Below, piece after piece: positions 1-7,934 of a stretch of 53,396 nt of DNA. The position numbers and the translations under genes are program-made. Below the pieces are notes generated by a model, which worked only from the letters and a program-made list of their open reading frames with translations, was not told the origin of the DNA and did not search any database. The stretch lies in the NCBI RefSeq assembly GCF_024655565.1, contig NZ_JANKOF010000026.1:1-53396 (forward strand). Direction: 5' to 3'. Position 1 is the first letter of the stretch. Each line of letters begins with the position of its first letter. Origin of the DNA: Nitratireductor sp. ZSWI3 (GTDB lineage: Bacteria > Pseudomonadota > Alphaproteobacteria > Rhizobiales > Rhizobiaceae).

Positions 1-147
1 GCGCTCGCCCCTCACCCTTACCCTCTCCCCGCTCGCGGGGAGAGGGGGCCGTCAGCGTCGGAACCAAGCCTGGAAAACACGAAAACCTTGCGTGAGCGCC
101 CCCCTCTCCCCGCGTGCGGGGAGAGGGTAAGGGTGAGGGGCGAGCGC
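1..147. repeat. Pair of inverted palindromic intergenic repeats
   Basis: Two copies of a 46-base unit lie in opposite orientation, at 1-46 and 102-147. They match except for about three central bases. Each unit contains a near-perfect hairpin (CCCTCTCCCCGC, a short loop, GCGGGGAGAGGG) followed or preceded by a TAAGGGTGAGGGGCGAGCGC arm. The 55 bases between them show no gene. A third copy of the unit lies at 595-635. Such GC-rich palindromes are common intergenic repeats in Rhizobiales. The left copy begins at the window edge and may extend further. Confidence 0.85.
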
Positions 148-168
148 CGCCCTTGATCCGTATCACCA

Positions 169-588
169 TCAGCGCATGTTCTCTTCATCATTCGAACTGC
201 TTGGCACGAAGCGCATCTCCGATGTGTCCACCGGATCGACAAGACGCGCATCGAGCACCGCCAGAACGGTTTCAAGCACCTGCTCCCGCTCCTTCAGCAC
301 ATCGACATTCCAGAAACGCAGCACGGACCATCCTCTTTCGTTCATGAAGCTGTCGCGATGCCGATCCGCATAGCTCCCGGCATGTTGGCTGCCATCGACC
401 TCGACCACAAGCCGCCGCTCCCGGCAGGCGAAATCGGCGAAATACGGCCCCACCGGAAGCTGCCGGACGAACTTGTATCCGTTCAAGCGGCGATTTCTCA
501 ATTCCGACCACATCGCTTCTTCGGCGTCGTTGTCGGCCTGCCGCAGGCTGCGCGCCTTCCCGGTCTTGTGGCGATCGGCATTGCGCAT
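169..588 (-). CDS. DUF559 domain protein (Vsr/restriction-endonuclease-like fold)
   Basis: This 139-residue protein matches the DUF559 family, small proteins with an endonuclease-like fold related to the very-short-patch-repair nuclease. Visible hallmarks are the N-terminal EEAMWSELRNRRLNGYKF segment, the PYFADFACRERRLVVEVDG core with the acidic residues expected at the active site, and the later WSVLRFWNVDVL strand. Its function is unknown; DNA cleavage is a family-level inference. The ATG is only 7 bases from the palindrome at 595-635 and the stop is 22 bases from the palindrome at 102-147, so the gene fills the space between repeats exactly. There is no obvious operon partner. Confidence 0.85.
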   Translation of the reverse strand: MRNADRHKTGKARSLRQADNDAEEAMWSELRNRRLNGYKFVRQLPVGPYFADFACRERRLVVEVDGSQHAGSYADRHRDSFMNERGWSVLRFWNVDVLKEREQVLETVLAVLDARLVDPVDTSEMRFVPSSSNDEENMR

Positions 589-594
589 GGTGCC

Positions 595-635
595 CGCCCC
601 TCACCCTTACCCTCTCCCCGCAGGCGGGGAGAGGG
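595..635. repeat. Palindromic intergenic repeat overlapping a gene end
   Basis: This is a third copy of the palindromic unit found at 1-46 and 102-147, in the same orientation as the 1-46 copy. The hairpin arms are CCCTCTCCCCGC and GCGGGGAGAGGG around a short loop. It supplies the stop codon (TAA, read on the minus strand at 607-609) and the last few codons of the AAA ATPase gene. It also sits directly upstream of the DUF559 start. Confidence 0.85.
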
Positions 636-2541
636 AGACATTTGGGTTGGCGCCCTTCATCTCCTCGATCTCGCGCACGGCGCGTTCGCGTAGGCGCTGG
701 TCGCGCACCAGGGCGGCGACGGCCGCGTCGTCGGAACGGTCGGAGTAGCGGAATTCAGAATCGGCGTAACGGTTGATCTCCTGCATCACCATGGCCATGG
801 TGAAGGGCTTGCGGAGCTCGGCGATCATCGCCTTCTTGTCGTCATAGCCCTTGCGCATGAAGGCCTCGGGCGTCTCGAACCATGCGTCCGGCAGTTCGAT
901 GTCCATCGCCCGCATCTTGATCGCGTCGGTGATGTTCTTGATCGCCCGGCCGGTAAAGCGCGGCTCGGCCAGCTTGATCTCATGCAGATAGGCACCGATG
1001 TCGGCGAGCGTCTTCGGCTCGCCGCGCGAATCCAGGAAGCGCTCGTATACTTTCTGCAAGCCCTCTTCCTGCGGCTTCGAGTGCGCCTCATAGGCCGTCT
1101 CCACCGCGCGCTTGATCTCCTGCGTGGCGTAGAGCTGGTGCTTGCCGAGCGGGATGGAATGGTTCTTGCCCGCGAGCAGCACGAAGATGTCGACGTAATC
1201 CTCGAGCGTCTGCGGCCCATCGACCAGCCAGCGTGCCCCGGCCCTCTGGCGCAGCGCATCGTCGACGTTTTCGGGATAGTTGGAGAACATGCCGAACGAG
1301 CAGTTGCCGCGGATCACGGTGCCGGCGCCGGCAAAACTTTCCATCAGGACGCCCGTCACCTCCTGCTGGCCGGCCGAGGCCCGGTCGTCCGAGCGCTTGG
1401 CCGCCACCTGGTCGATATCGTCGATGGTGCCGAAGCCGATCGCCCTCGGGCTCATGACGTTCTCGACGAACTGCTTGCAGTTCTGGCCGGATTTGCCCTG
1501 GTAGGAAGAAATCTGGTCGACGCCGAAATTCTCGTAGTGGAAAGGCACGCCCGCCACCTGGCAGTAGTCGTTCAGAAGGCCCGCCGTCATCTGGATGAGG
1601 ATGGTTTTGCCGGTCCCCGGGGCCCCGTCGCCGATGAAGGTGAACAGAAAGCCGCCCAGTTCTACGAAGGGGTTGAGCTGGCGGTCGAAATCATAGGCCA
1701 TCAGCATCTTGGCAAGCTTCATGGCCTGGAACTTGGCGATGTGGTTGCCGATGATCTCGTCCGGCTTCTTGAACGTCATCACCAGGGGCTTGCGCTTCTG
1801 CCCGGGTGCGACGTCGAAACCGTCGAGCGTGAAATCGTCGGCGTCGAGGCGCATATGGGCATTCTCGAACGCGCCGAGACCGGAGAAGCGGCTCCTGCGC
1901 TGCAACAGCCCCTCGATCGCCACCCGCGCCAGGGCGCGGGCGCGGACCGTCATCGCCGCCTCGTCCTGGGCGCCGGCCACGGTGCCGTCGAGCGCCGCGA
2001 CCACGCTCTTGAGAGCGTCCTGCGGCGTGTCGAAGGCGAAGTCCGGCTCCGGCGTGTCGTTGGCCGGCTCCGCTTCGGCGTCGAGCATCTGCAGAAGATA
2101 GGAGGAAAGCGTGAAGGCGGCGACATAGGCCGATGCCTGCAGCAGCCCGTGATAAAGATGCGCCGCATCGCCCTCGAGCGGGCTGCGGGCGTTCCTTTCC
2201 TGCAGGCTCTCGAGCTCGGTCGACCGGGCGAAAACGTCGGCGACGGCCAGTGCGACGGCCACGCCGCGCCGCGCGCGATAGAGCAACGCATGCTGGGCGA
2301 TGGAGAGCATCGGGTCGCCCTGGCGCACCGCCGCAATGGTCTTGGCGAGTTCCACCTCGCGCGTCCGGCGCAAGGCTCCGGTGGACACGGTGGAGACGAA
2401 GCGGCGGCCGGTGCCGGCAAGCTCGGTCTTCGAGCGCCCGCCATCGGCTTCCATCACCACGAAGCGCGTAACGAGGCTCTGCGCGGTGGCGCGGTGCTTC
2501 TCGATGTCCTTCTCGTCGATGGAGGTCAGGCCGGTGTCCAT
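607..2541 (-). CDS. AAA family ATPase, last gene of an uncharacterised module
   Basis: This 644-residue protein has a central AAA ATPase domain. The Walker A motif GDGAPGTGKT lies around residues 310-319, and a weak Walker B-like segment (FGTIDDIDQ) about 65 residues later. Downstream are a sensor-type segment (IRGNCSFGMFSN) and an arginine-bearing helix (LRQRAGARW). The N-terminal 270 residues are helical and show no domain I can name. The start is an ATG preceded by GAGGAGC. It is the third gene of a leftward set with the 382-aa protein and the coiled-coil protein, so it probably remodels or disassembles something those proteins form (inference). The last residues, LSPPAGRG, are encoded by a palindromic repeat, so the native C-terminus may have been shorter. 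Confidence 0.8.
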   Translation of the reverse strand: MDTGLTSIDEKDIEKHRATAQSLVTRFVVMEADGGRSKTELAGTGRRFVSTVSTGALRRTREVELAKTIAAVRQGDPMLSIAQHALLYRARRGVAVALAVADVFARSTELESLQERNARSPLEGDAAHLYHGLLQASAYVAAFTLSSYLLQMLDAEAEPANDTPEPDFAFDTPQDALKSVVAALDGTVAGAQDEAAMTVRARALARVAIEGLLQRRSRFSGLGAFENAHMRLDADDFTLDGFDVAPGQKRKPLVMTFKKPDEIIGNHIAKFQAMKLAKMLMAYDFDRQLNPFVELGGFLFTFIGDGAPGTGKTILIQMTAGLLNDYCQVAGVPFHYENFGVDQISSYQGKSGQNCKQFVENVMSPRAIGFGTIDDIDQVAAKRSDDRASAGQQEVTGVLMESFAGAGTVIRGNCSFGMFSNYPENVDDALRQRAGARWLVDGPQTLEDYVDIFVLLAGKNHSIPLGKHQLYATQEIKRAVETAYEAHSKPQEEGLQKVYERFLDSRGEPKTLADIGAYLHEIKLAEPRFTGRAIKNITDAIKMRAMDIELPDAWFETPEAFMRKGYDDKKAMIAELRKPFTMAMVMQEINRYADSEFRYSDRSDDAAVAALVRDQRLRERAVREIEEMKGANPNVSLSPPAGRG

Positions 2542-2598
2542 GAAAGCTCCTCGTGATGCAAAGCTCGAGACTGCCCCTCGGTGGTGCCGGGCGCGGCG

Positions 2599-3747
2599 CT
2601 ACACATCGGTGATCACCTTCCCGCCCGAGATCACATGCACGTCGTAGCCGTCGAAGATCTTCTGCGCCTCGCCGGCGGCGTAAAGCGCCTGATAGGCCTC
2701 ATGGGGCACCAGGGCGTGCTGCTCGTAGGCGCTGACGCCCATGCGCGCCGCCTCCAGATCGTCGGTGTCGATGAAGAATTCGTCACGCGCCGGCTCGCTC
2801 GACCACAGGCCGCGGCGGGCCGGGCGCTCCGCCTTGGAATAGACCTCCTGCACGGTCCAGGTGAGGAGCCAGGCGTTGTCCTGGCGGCGCACCTTGGAAA
2901 GAACCTCCGAGACCGTGGAATTGTTCTCGGTGATACCCGACGTGTAGAACGGGCCGAGCACGACACGGCGCAACTGCTTGGGGTGCAGCGTGTCGAAATC
3001 CTTGTCGAGATTGCTGGCGATGGTCGCCGGCGACAGGGCATAGGCGGAGTTCTTCTCGGTGAAATCATCGAACTGGTGGGCCAGCTCCGGATTGAGCAGG
3101 CCGCCCACCGGCAAGCCGATCTCGACCTTGTCGTTGAGCTTGCCGTCACCGGTCACAAGGGCCTTGATCATCGCCGGCGAGGAATCCTCGACCGCCGCCA
3201 TGTAGACCATGGGCAGGTTCGAAGACCCGTCGAACGCGCCCCAATGGACGAGGTAGTAGGGCCGCTTCGTCTTCGGGTTGACCGAGACGCGAACCGTTTC
3301 GGGCAGGATGAAGGGGGAGAAGATCTTTCCCTGCTTGACCTCCTCCAGATAGAGACGCTCTGCCATGGACCGCTGGAGCTCGGCGGGAAAGGCGCGGTGC
3401 CGCAAGATGAAGTCGACCATCTCGGCGCGCAATTCATCCGGCGCGGAGATGCCTGCAAGCCGCTGGTCGGCCTGGCGCTTGTCGTTCTCCAGTTCGAGGA
3501 CGCTTTGGAACACGGGATAGCCGCTCTCGGCGCGCTGGATGCGGAACTTGTCCATGAAGCCCAGCCGGTTGCGCCAGCAGGCGAAGGAGCGCTCGAGCCG
3601 GCCGATATAGGGCGCCACCACCTCGGCGACGAGCCCGTGGGTCTGGAAGGGCGAGGCGGAGCGGTCGCCGAAATAGACGCCCAACCCTTCGAGCGCGGCG
3701 GCGATGGCCTCGAAATAGCGCGCGGCGGCGTCAGTGGCGGCGGTCAT
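2599..3747 (-). CDS. Conserved hypothetical protein, 382 aa, middle gene of the AAA module
   Basis: I do not recognise this protein. It is soluble-looking, with no signal peptide or membrane segment and alternating helical and mixed stretches. It contains a FILRHRAFPAELQRSM-like helical part near residue 155 and a PYYLVHWGAFDGSSNLPMVY segment near residue 205. The ATG at 3747 has only a weak ribosome site. It ends 57 bases before the AAA ATPase starts and follows the coiled-coil gene across a repeat-filled gap, all on the minus strand, so the three are likely transcribed together. A role as partner or substrate adaptor of the ATPase is inference only. Confidence 0.7.
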   Translation of the reverse strand: MTAATDAAARYFEAIAAALEGLGVYFGDRSASPFQTHGLVAEVVAPYIGRLERSFACWRNRLGFMDKFRIQRAESGYPVFQSVLELENDKRQADQRLAGISAPDELRAEMVDFILRHRAFPAELQRSMAERLYLEEVKQGKIFSPFILPETVRVSVNPKTKRPYYLVHWGAFDGSSNLPMVYMAAVEDSSPAMIKALVTGDGKLNDKVEIGLPVGGLLNPELAHQFDDFTEKNSAYALSPATIASNLDKDFDTLHPKQLRRVVLGPFYTSGITENNSTVSEVLSKVRRQDNAWLLTWTVQEVYSKAERPARRGLWSSEPARDEFFIDTDDLEAARMGVSAYEQHALVPHEAYQALYAAGEAQKIFDGYDVHVISGGKVITDV

Positions 3748-3780
3748 GCAAAAGACCTGTTCTGGGACCCTGGCGCCCGC

Positions 3781-3887
3781 CCCTCATCCGCCTGCCGGCA
3801 CCTTCTCCCCGTGAACGGGGAGAAGGAGGATGGTGGCAACGTGGAAGTCCCCCTCTCCCCGCATGCGGGGAAAGGGTGCGGGGCGAG
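3781..3887. repeat. RIME-like 107-bp element with two palindromes
   Basis: This composite element holds two hairpins, CTTCTCCCC..GGGGAGAAG at about 3803-3826 and CCCTCTCCCCGC..GCGGGGAAAGGG at about 3850-3876. Fixed flanking bases (CATCCGCCTGCCGGCAC on the left, GGGCGAG on the right) complete it. It is nearly identical along its length to 11096-11202. Size and architecture match the Rhizobium-specific intergenic mosaic element described in rhizobia. It sits between two genes of the AAA module and may form RNA hairpins in their shared transcript. Confidence 0.85.
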
Positions 3888-3921
3888 GCCCGGCATTGAG
3901 AGTCTGTGCACCGGCACGCCA

Positions 3922-5010
3922 TCACGCCCGCACGTAGTTGGCCGCGTCGTGCTTCTTCATCACCTCTTCGAAGCGGCGGGCGAAGGCATCGTCGGCCAGC
4001 TTCTTGCGACGCTGGATATCGGCGGTGGTGACCATGTTCTTCTCGTGCAGTTCGAGCAGGTCCCCGATGTGGCGCTGAGCGGCCGCACCGATGCCGGCCA
4101 TGGTCTCCTCGGCGGTGTTGTCGACCTTGGAACCCAGCGTGTTGATGCGATGGGCGACATCCTGCTGCGCCGCCGTCTTCAATGAATCCTCCAGCGCCTT
4201 GTAGAGAACGATGCGCTGCTCGGTGTCGATGGTAAGCTTGTTGATGAGCGTCGACTGGGCGGCGATCTGGTTGTTGAGCGAATCGACGAAGGTCTGGAAC
4301 ATCGAGGTGTAGCGTTCGAGCGTCTGGCTTTCGGCGAGAAGTTCCTGCTCCTTCGCCTGCGCCTCGTTGTAATCGGTGGCGAGCTTCGAGCGCTCGCCCT
4401 CGAGTTGCGTCCGCTCCTTCTGGCTGGTGGAGGCCGCGATCCGGTTCTCGACGTCGAGCAGCATCGGGTTCAGTTCCTCGATCCGCTTCTGCGTCGCCTC
4501 GAGATTGCCCATGGCCGCCTTGCGTCGCTCGATCACCTTGGCAAGGCTTGCCTCGGAGGTCTTATAGCGCTCCTCGAGCACCTGCCTCTGATCCTTCAGG
4601 ATGCCGGTGATGGTGTCGGATTTGGCCAGCAGTTCCTGCAGGTTGCCTGCCAGCGACATGTTGCGCACGCGTTCGGTGCGCATGCGCTGCTTCCGCTGCT
4701 TGGAGAAGACGCCGATGAAATTCTCCCAGCCCGTATAGGACTTCATGCTCTCGAACTCCGAGCCGAAGACGTTGGTCGCGTCCTCCAGGCCGATGATCAG
4801 GTCGGCGATGTTGGCCTCCATCACCTTCTGCTGCTGCAGCACGTCGGAGATGCGGGCATTCTCGATGTCGAAATCGGCCTGGCCGATCTTCTCGTCGGTG
4901 CGGGCGAGCTTGTCGAGAACGGTGCCCGACTGCTCGATCTTGCCGCGCATCTCCTCGACCACCTCGCGGGTCCTGGCGATCTCGGTGTCGAAATTCTGCA
5001 ACGTGGCCAT
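3922..5010 (-). CDS. Coiled-coil protein, 362 aa, first gene of the AAA module
   Basis: The protein is almost entirely helical and charged, with long heptad-like stretches (about residues 5-90, 125-260 and 275-350). It has a short aromatic segment, GWENFIGVFSKQRKQRMR, around residue 95, and no signal peptide or membrane span. I cannot assign a family with certainty. The general look resembles filament or membrane-associated scaffold proteins such as PspA- or TelA-type coiled coils, but no diagnostic motif confirms either. The ATG at 5010 fits. It heads a leftward set with the 382-aa protein and the AAA ATPase, and abuts the LysR gene 20 bases away in the same direction. Confidence 0.75.
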   Translation of the reverse strand: MATLQNFDTEIARTREVVEEMRGKIEQSGTVLDKLARTDEKIGQADFDIENARISDVLQQQKVMEANIADLIIGLEDATNVFGSEFESMKSYTGWENFIGVFSKQRKQRMRTERVRNMSLAGNLQELLAKSDTITGILKDQRQVLEERYKTSEASLAKVIERRKAAMGNLEATQKRIEELNPMLLDVENRIAASTSQKERTQLEGERSKLATDYNEAQAKEQELLAESQTLERYTSMFQTFVDSLNNQIAAQSTLINKLTIDTEQRIVLYKALEDSLKTAAQQDVAHRINTLGSKVDNTAEETMAGIGAAAQRHIGDLLELHEKNMVTTADIQRRKKLADDAFARRFEEVMKKHDAANYVRA

Positions 5011-5030
5011 GGCGATACGCTCCGCGGGTG

Positions 5031-5963
5031 TCAGGGTCGCGAAAATATATGTGGGCCGGCTGCCGATTGAAAGACGTTACCGGCTTCGACGCACAATTCC
5101 TCGAAAGCTGTCGAAGCGCCGCTCTGGCGTCGTTCCTTATGGCGCAAGAGGCTGAAATCACGCCCTGCGAGCCTGATTCCCGCCACCTTGAGAAACCCCT
5201 GCTCGATGAGCGGCCCGGCGGCGGCCATGGAGACGGCGGCGGCGCAGGACCCCTCCCGCACGGCCGACAGAACCGCCTCGTTGGAAGGAAAGGCCATCGC
5301 GACGACGAGCCGCTCCGGCTCGACGCCCAGCCCCCTCAGCGCAGCTTCGAACGCCGTGCGCGTGCCGGAACCCTCTTCGCGCATGACCCAGGCCGTGCCC
5401 TCGGCAAGCTCATGCGGGGCGAGCCAGCGCCCGTCGGCCCAGGGATGGCCGGGCGCGACAACCACCGACAGCACGTCGCGGTCCACTCGGCGAACCGACA
5501 GTGCCGGCTCGTCCACCTCGCCCTCCACCAGGCCGACCTCCGCGACGCCTTCCAGCATGGCCTCGGCCACCATGCGCGTGTTGCCGACGGTGAGCGTCAG
5601 CGCGATGCCGGGAAAGCGCTCGTGAAAGCGCATCATCACCGGCGGCAGCCAGTAGCTGGCGATGGTCTGGCTGGCATGGATGCTCAGCGCGCCGCGCCTC
5701 AGGCCACCGAGTTCCGACAGCATCGTCTCCGCCGAGCGCACGCGCGACAGCGTCGCCCGAGCCTCGCCGAGAAAGACCCTGCCGACCGCCGTCAGCTCGA
5801 TGCGGCGGCCGACACGGTGGAAAAGCTCGACGCCGTAATAGCTTTCCAGCGCCCGGATGGCCGAGCTGACCGCCGACGGCGTGCGGCCCACCGCGGCGGC
5901 GGCGCGGGTCAGATGTTCGCGTTCGGCGACGGCGACGAAGATCTGCAATTGTTCGAAAGTCAT
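5031..5963 (-). CDS. LysR-type regulator, YeiE-like, divergent from a YeiH exporter
   Basis: This 310-residue LysR-family transcription factor has an N-terminal winged helix (MTFEQLQIFVAVAEREHLTR, then AVSSAIRALESYYG) and an effector domain from about residue 90. I chose the ATG at 5963 because the conserved MTFEQL start follows it directly; an in-frame upstream extension has no family support. It is divergently arranged with the YeiH-type transporter, with a 64-base intergenic space. That is the same arrangement as yeiE-yeiH in enterobacteria, so it probably controls that exporter. CysB/CbbR-type sulfur regulators are the nearest alternatives. Confidence 0.9.
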   Translation of the reverse strand: MTFEQLQIFVAVAEREHLTRAAAAVGRTPSAVSSAIRALESYYGVELFHRVGRRIELTAVGRVFLGEARATLSRVRSAETMLSELGGLRRGALSIHASQTIASYWLPPVMMRFHERFPGIALTLTVGNTRMVAEAMLEGVAEVGLVEGEVDEPALSVRRVDRDVLSVVVAPGHPWADGRWLAPHELAEGTAWVMREEGSGTRTAFEAALRGLGVEPERLVVAMAFPSNEAVLSAVREGSCAAAVSMAAAGPLIEQGFLKVAGIRLAGRDFSLLRHKERRQSGASTAFEELCVEAGNVFQSAAGPHIFSRP

Positions 5964-6027
5964 AGCATTCGTTCGATTTGATCTAACGATCCATGCCATA
6001 ATATTCGATTGAAGTCGACAAATCCGC

Positions 6028-7074
6028 ATGCGACCAGTGAAGCCTCACCGTTTCGGCAGGATCATGCAGTCGCTTCGCCACCCTCTCTCGCTTCTTCCGG
6101 GCGTTCTCCTCTCCGCGGCCGTTGCGGCGCTGGCGCTGGCCTTCGCCTGGGTCGAGCGCGCCTGGCTCGGGGAAGCCTGGCTCGAAGGGCTGGTGCTGGC
6201 GATCCTCCTCGGCGCGGCGGCGAGCGCCTTCGCACGAAAGGTGCCGGCATTCGCAGCCGGCGTCGACTTCTGCGCCAGGACCGTGCTGGAGATCGCCATC
6301 GTCCTGCTCGGCGCCTCGATCAGCATCAGTGCGCTCGGACAGGCCGGCCTGGCGCTCGTCGGAGGCATCGTCGCCGTCGTGGCGATCTCGCTGGCATCCG
6401 GCTATGCGATCAGCCGCGCGCTCGGCCTGTCGCCACGCCTTGCGACTCTGGTGGCCTGCGGCAACTCGATCTGCGGCAACTCGGCGATCGCCGCGGCGGC
6501 CCCGGTGATCAAGGCGGAATCGTCCGAGATCGCCGCCTCCCTCTCCTTCACAGCCTTCCTCAGCATTCTGGCCGTGCTTCTGCTGCCCGTCCTCTATGCG
6601 GCCTTCGGCATGAGCGCCGTTCAGTCCGGGATCTTCGCCGGCCTCACCGTCTACGCGGTCCCGCAGGTGCTCGCCGCGGCGGCGCCGGCCGGCCCTGTCG
6701 GCATCCAGATCGGCACGCTGGTCAAGCTGGTGCGCGTGCTGATGCTCGGACCGGTGATCTTCCTGCTCGGCCTGGTGCACGGCCGCCGCGCGGGCAGCCG
6801 CATGCCGCTGCGCCAGATGATCCCGTGGTTCATTGCCGGTTTCGTCGCGATGATGGCGCTGCGCTCCCTCGCCCTGATCCCGCAGACGGTCCTGCCGGCC
6901 GTGGAAACGGCATCCGGCCTTCTGACCATCGTCGCCATGGCCGCCCTCGGCCTGACGGTGGACATGCGCAGCGTGATGAAGAGCGGCGTCCGCATCGTGC
7001 TCGCCGCCCTGCTCTCGCTCGGCGTGCTCAGCCTCGTCAGCTTTGGACTGATCGCCATGCTCGGCGTTGCGTGA
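6028..7074 (+). CDS. YeiH-family putative sulfate exporter
   Basis: This 348-residue integral membrane protein has about ten hydrophobic segments. It carries the family hallmark ACGNSICGNSAIAA around residue 147 and the IVLLGASISI segment around residue 92. These place it in the YeiH (Cons_hypoth698) family, linked to export of sulfate or sulfite-derived anions. The ATG at 6028 has a weak ribosome site. A second ATG at 6064 after GGCAGG would give a protein 12 residues shorter. It is divergent from the LysR gene, its probable regulator. The true substrate is not established for most family members. Confidence 0.88.
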   Translation: MRPVKPHRFGRIMQSLRHPLSLLPGVLLSAAVAALALAFAWVERAWLGEAWLEGLVLAILLGAAASAFARKVPAFAAGVDFCARTVLEIAIVLLGASISISALGQAGLALVGGIVAVVAISLASGYAISRALGLSPRLATLVACGNSICGNSAIAAAAPVIKAESSEIAASLSFTAFLSILAVLLLPVLYAAFGMSAVQSGIFAGLTVYAVPQVLAAAAPAGPVGIQIGTLVKLVRVLMLGPVIFLLGLVHGRRAGSRMPLRQMIPWFIAGFVAMMALRSLALIPQTVLPAVETASGLLTIVAMAALGLTVDMRSVMKSGVRIVLAALLSLGVLSLVSFGLIAMLGVA

Positions 7075-7080
7075 AGCCGC

Positions 7081-7707
7081 TCACTCGGCGCCGCGCGAGC
7101 TCCCGGCGAAACCGACCAGATCTTCGGCCCGCCAGCGGCCCATTTCTTCCTCCCAGTGCCTCCGGCAGAGGGATACATAGACTTCCTTGCCGATCGCGAC
7201 CTGCGCGCCGGTTCTGGCCACCTTGCCGTCGGGACCGAGACGGACGACCATCGTCGCCTTGCGGCCGCAGCGGCAGATGGTGCGCACCTCGCGCAATTCG
7301 TCGGCAAGGGCGAGGAGCGCCTGCGAGCCGGAAAACAGATTGCCCTGGAAATCGGTCCTGAGGCCGTAGCACATGACCGGAATGCCGAGCCGGTCGGCAA
7401 CGCGCGCCAACTGCCAGACCTGCTCCTCCTCCAGAAACTGCGCCTCGTCGACGAACACGCAGTGAATGGTGGTGTGCGCATGGTGCTCGGCGATGCGGGC
7501 ATAAAGGTCGTCGCCGTCGCGGAACATCTCCGCATCCGCTTCCAGCCCGATGCGCGAGGAGATGTAGCCGGCATCTTCCTTGCGGTAATGGCCGGCGACG
7601 AACAGCATCGTCGTCATGCCGCGCTCACGATAATTGTAGGAAGCCTGCAGGAGCATGGTCGTCTTGCCGGCGTTCATCGTCGCGTAATGGAAATAGAGTT
7701 TGGCCAT
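7081..7707 (-). CDS. tdk: Thymidine kinase
   Basis: This 208-residue type II thymidine kinase phosphorylates thymidine in the nucleotide salvage pathway. It has the P-loop (MNAGKTT, residues 11-17), the Walker B-like FVDEAQFL about 75 residues later, and the zinc-binding cysteines (CRCG and the later SLCRRHW). I chose the ATG at 7707 because the family begins MAKLYFHYATMNAGKT; a longer in-frame extension upstream has no similarity. It converges on the YeiH gene, with 6 bases between stop codons. Confidence 0.93.
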   Translation of the reverse strand: MAKLYFHYATMNAGKTTMLLQASYNYRERGMTTMLFVAGHYRKEDAGYISSRIGLEADAEMFRDGDDLYARIAEHHAHTTIHCVFVDEAQFLEEEQVWQLARVADRLGIPVMCYGLRTDFQGNLFSGSQALLALADELREVRTICRCGRKATMVVRLGPDGKVARTGAQVAIGKEVYVSLCRRHWEEEMGRWRAEDLVGFAGSSRGAE

Positions 7708-7934
7708 CGCCCGTCGCCCGTCCGTTTCGCTCCATAAACAACAGTCGCCCCGGCAAGGGAACGGTGCGGCAAACGTCATCCACGGGAATGCGTCGCAGAT
7801 GGCGCCGCATATGGCGCAGAAGGACAATCCTTTCCGCTTGCGGCAGCCCCGAAATGGTGCTTGCCTTTGAACAAATGAGCAAAGCCGGTTAAGACCGCGC
7901 TGCGCCGCACAACAACCACAGAGGAGAGGAACCC

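Noticed and set aside
1-147. Possible CRISPR array from repeated palindromes
   Set aside because: Only two units in inverted orientation, no regular spacers and no cas genes; they are interspersed palindromic repeats.
982-2556. A 524-codon open frame on the plus strand opposite the AAA ATPase gene
   Set aside because: It is a high-GC antisense shadow; its product is His/Arg/Leu-rich without any domain, while the minus strand encodes a clear AAA domain.
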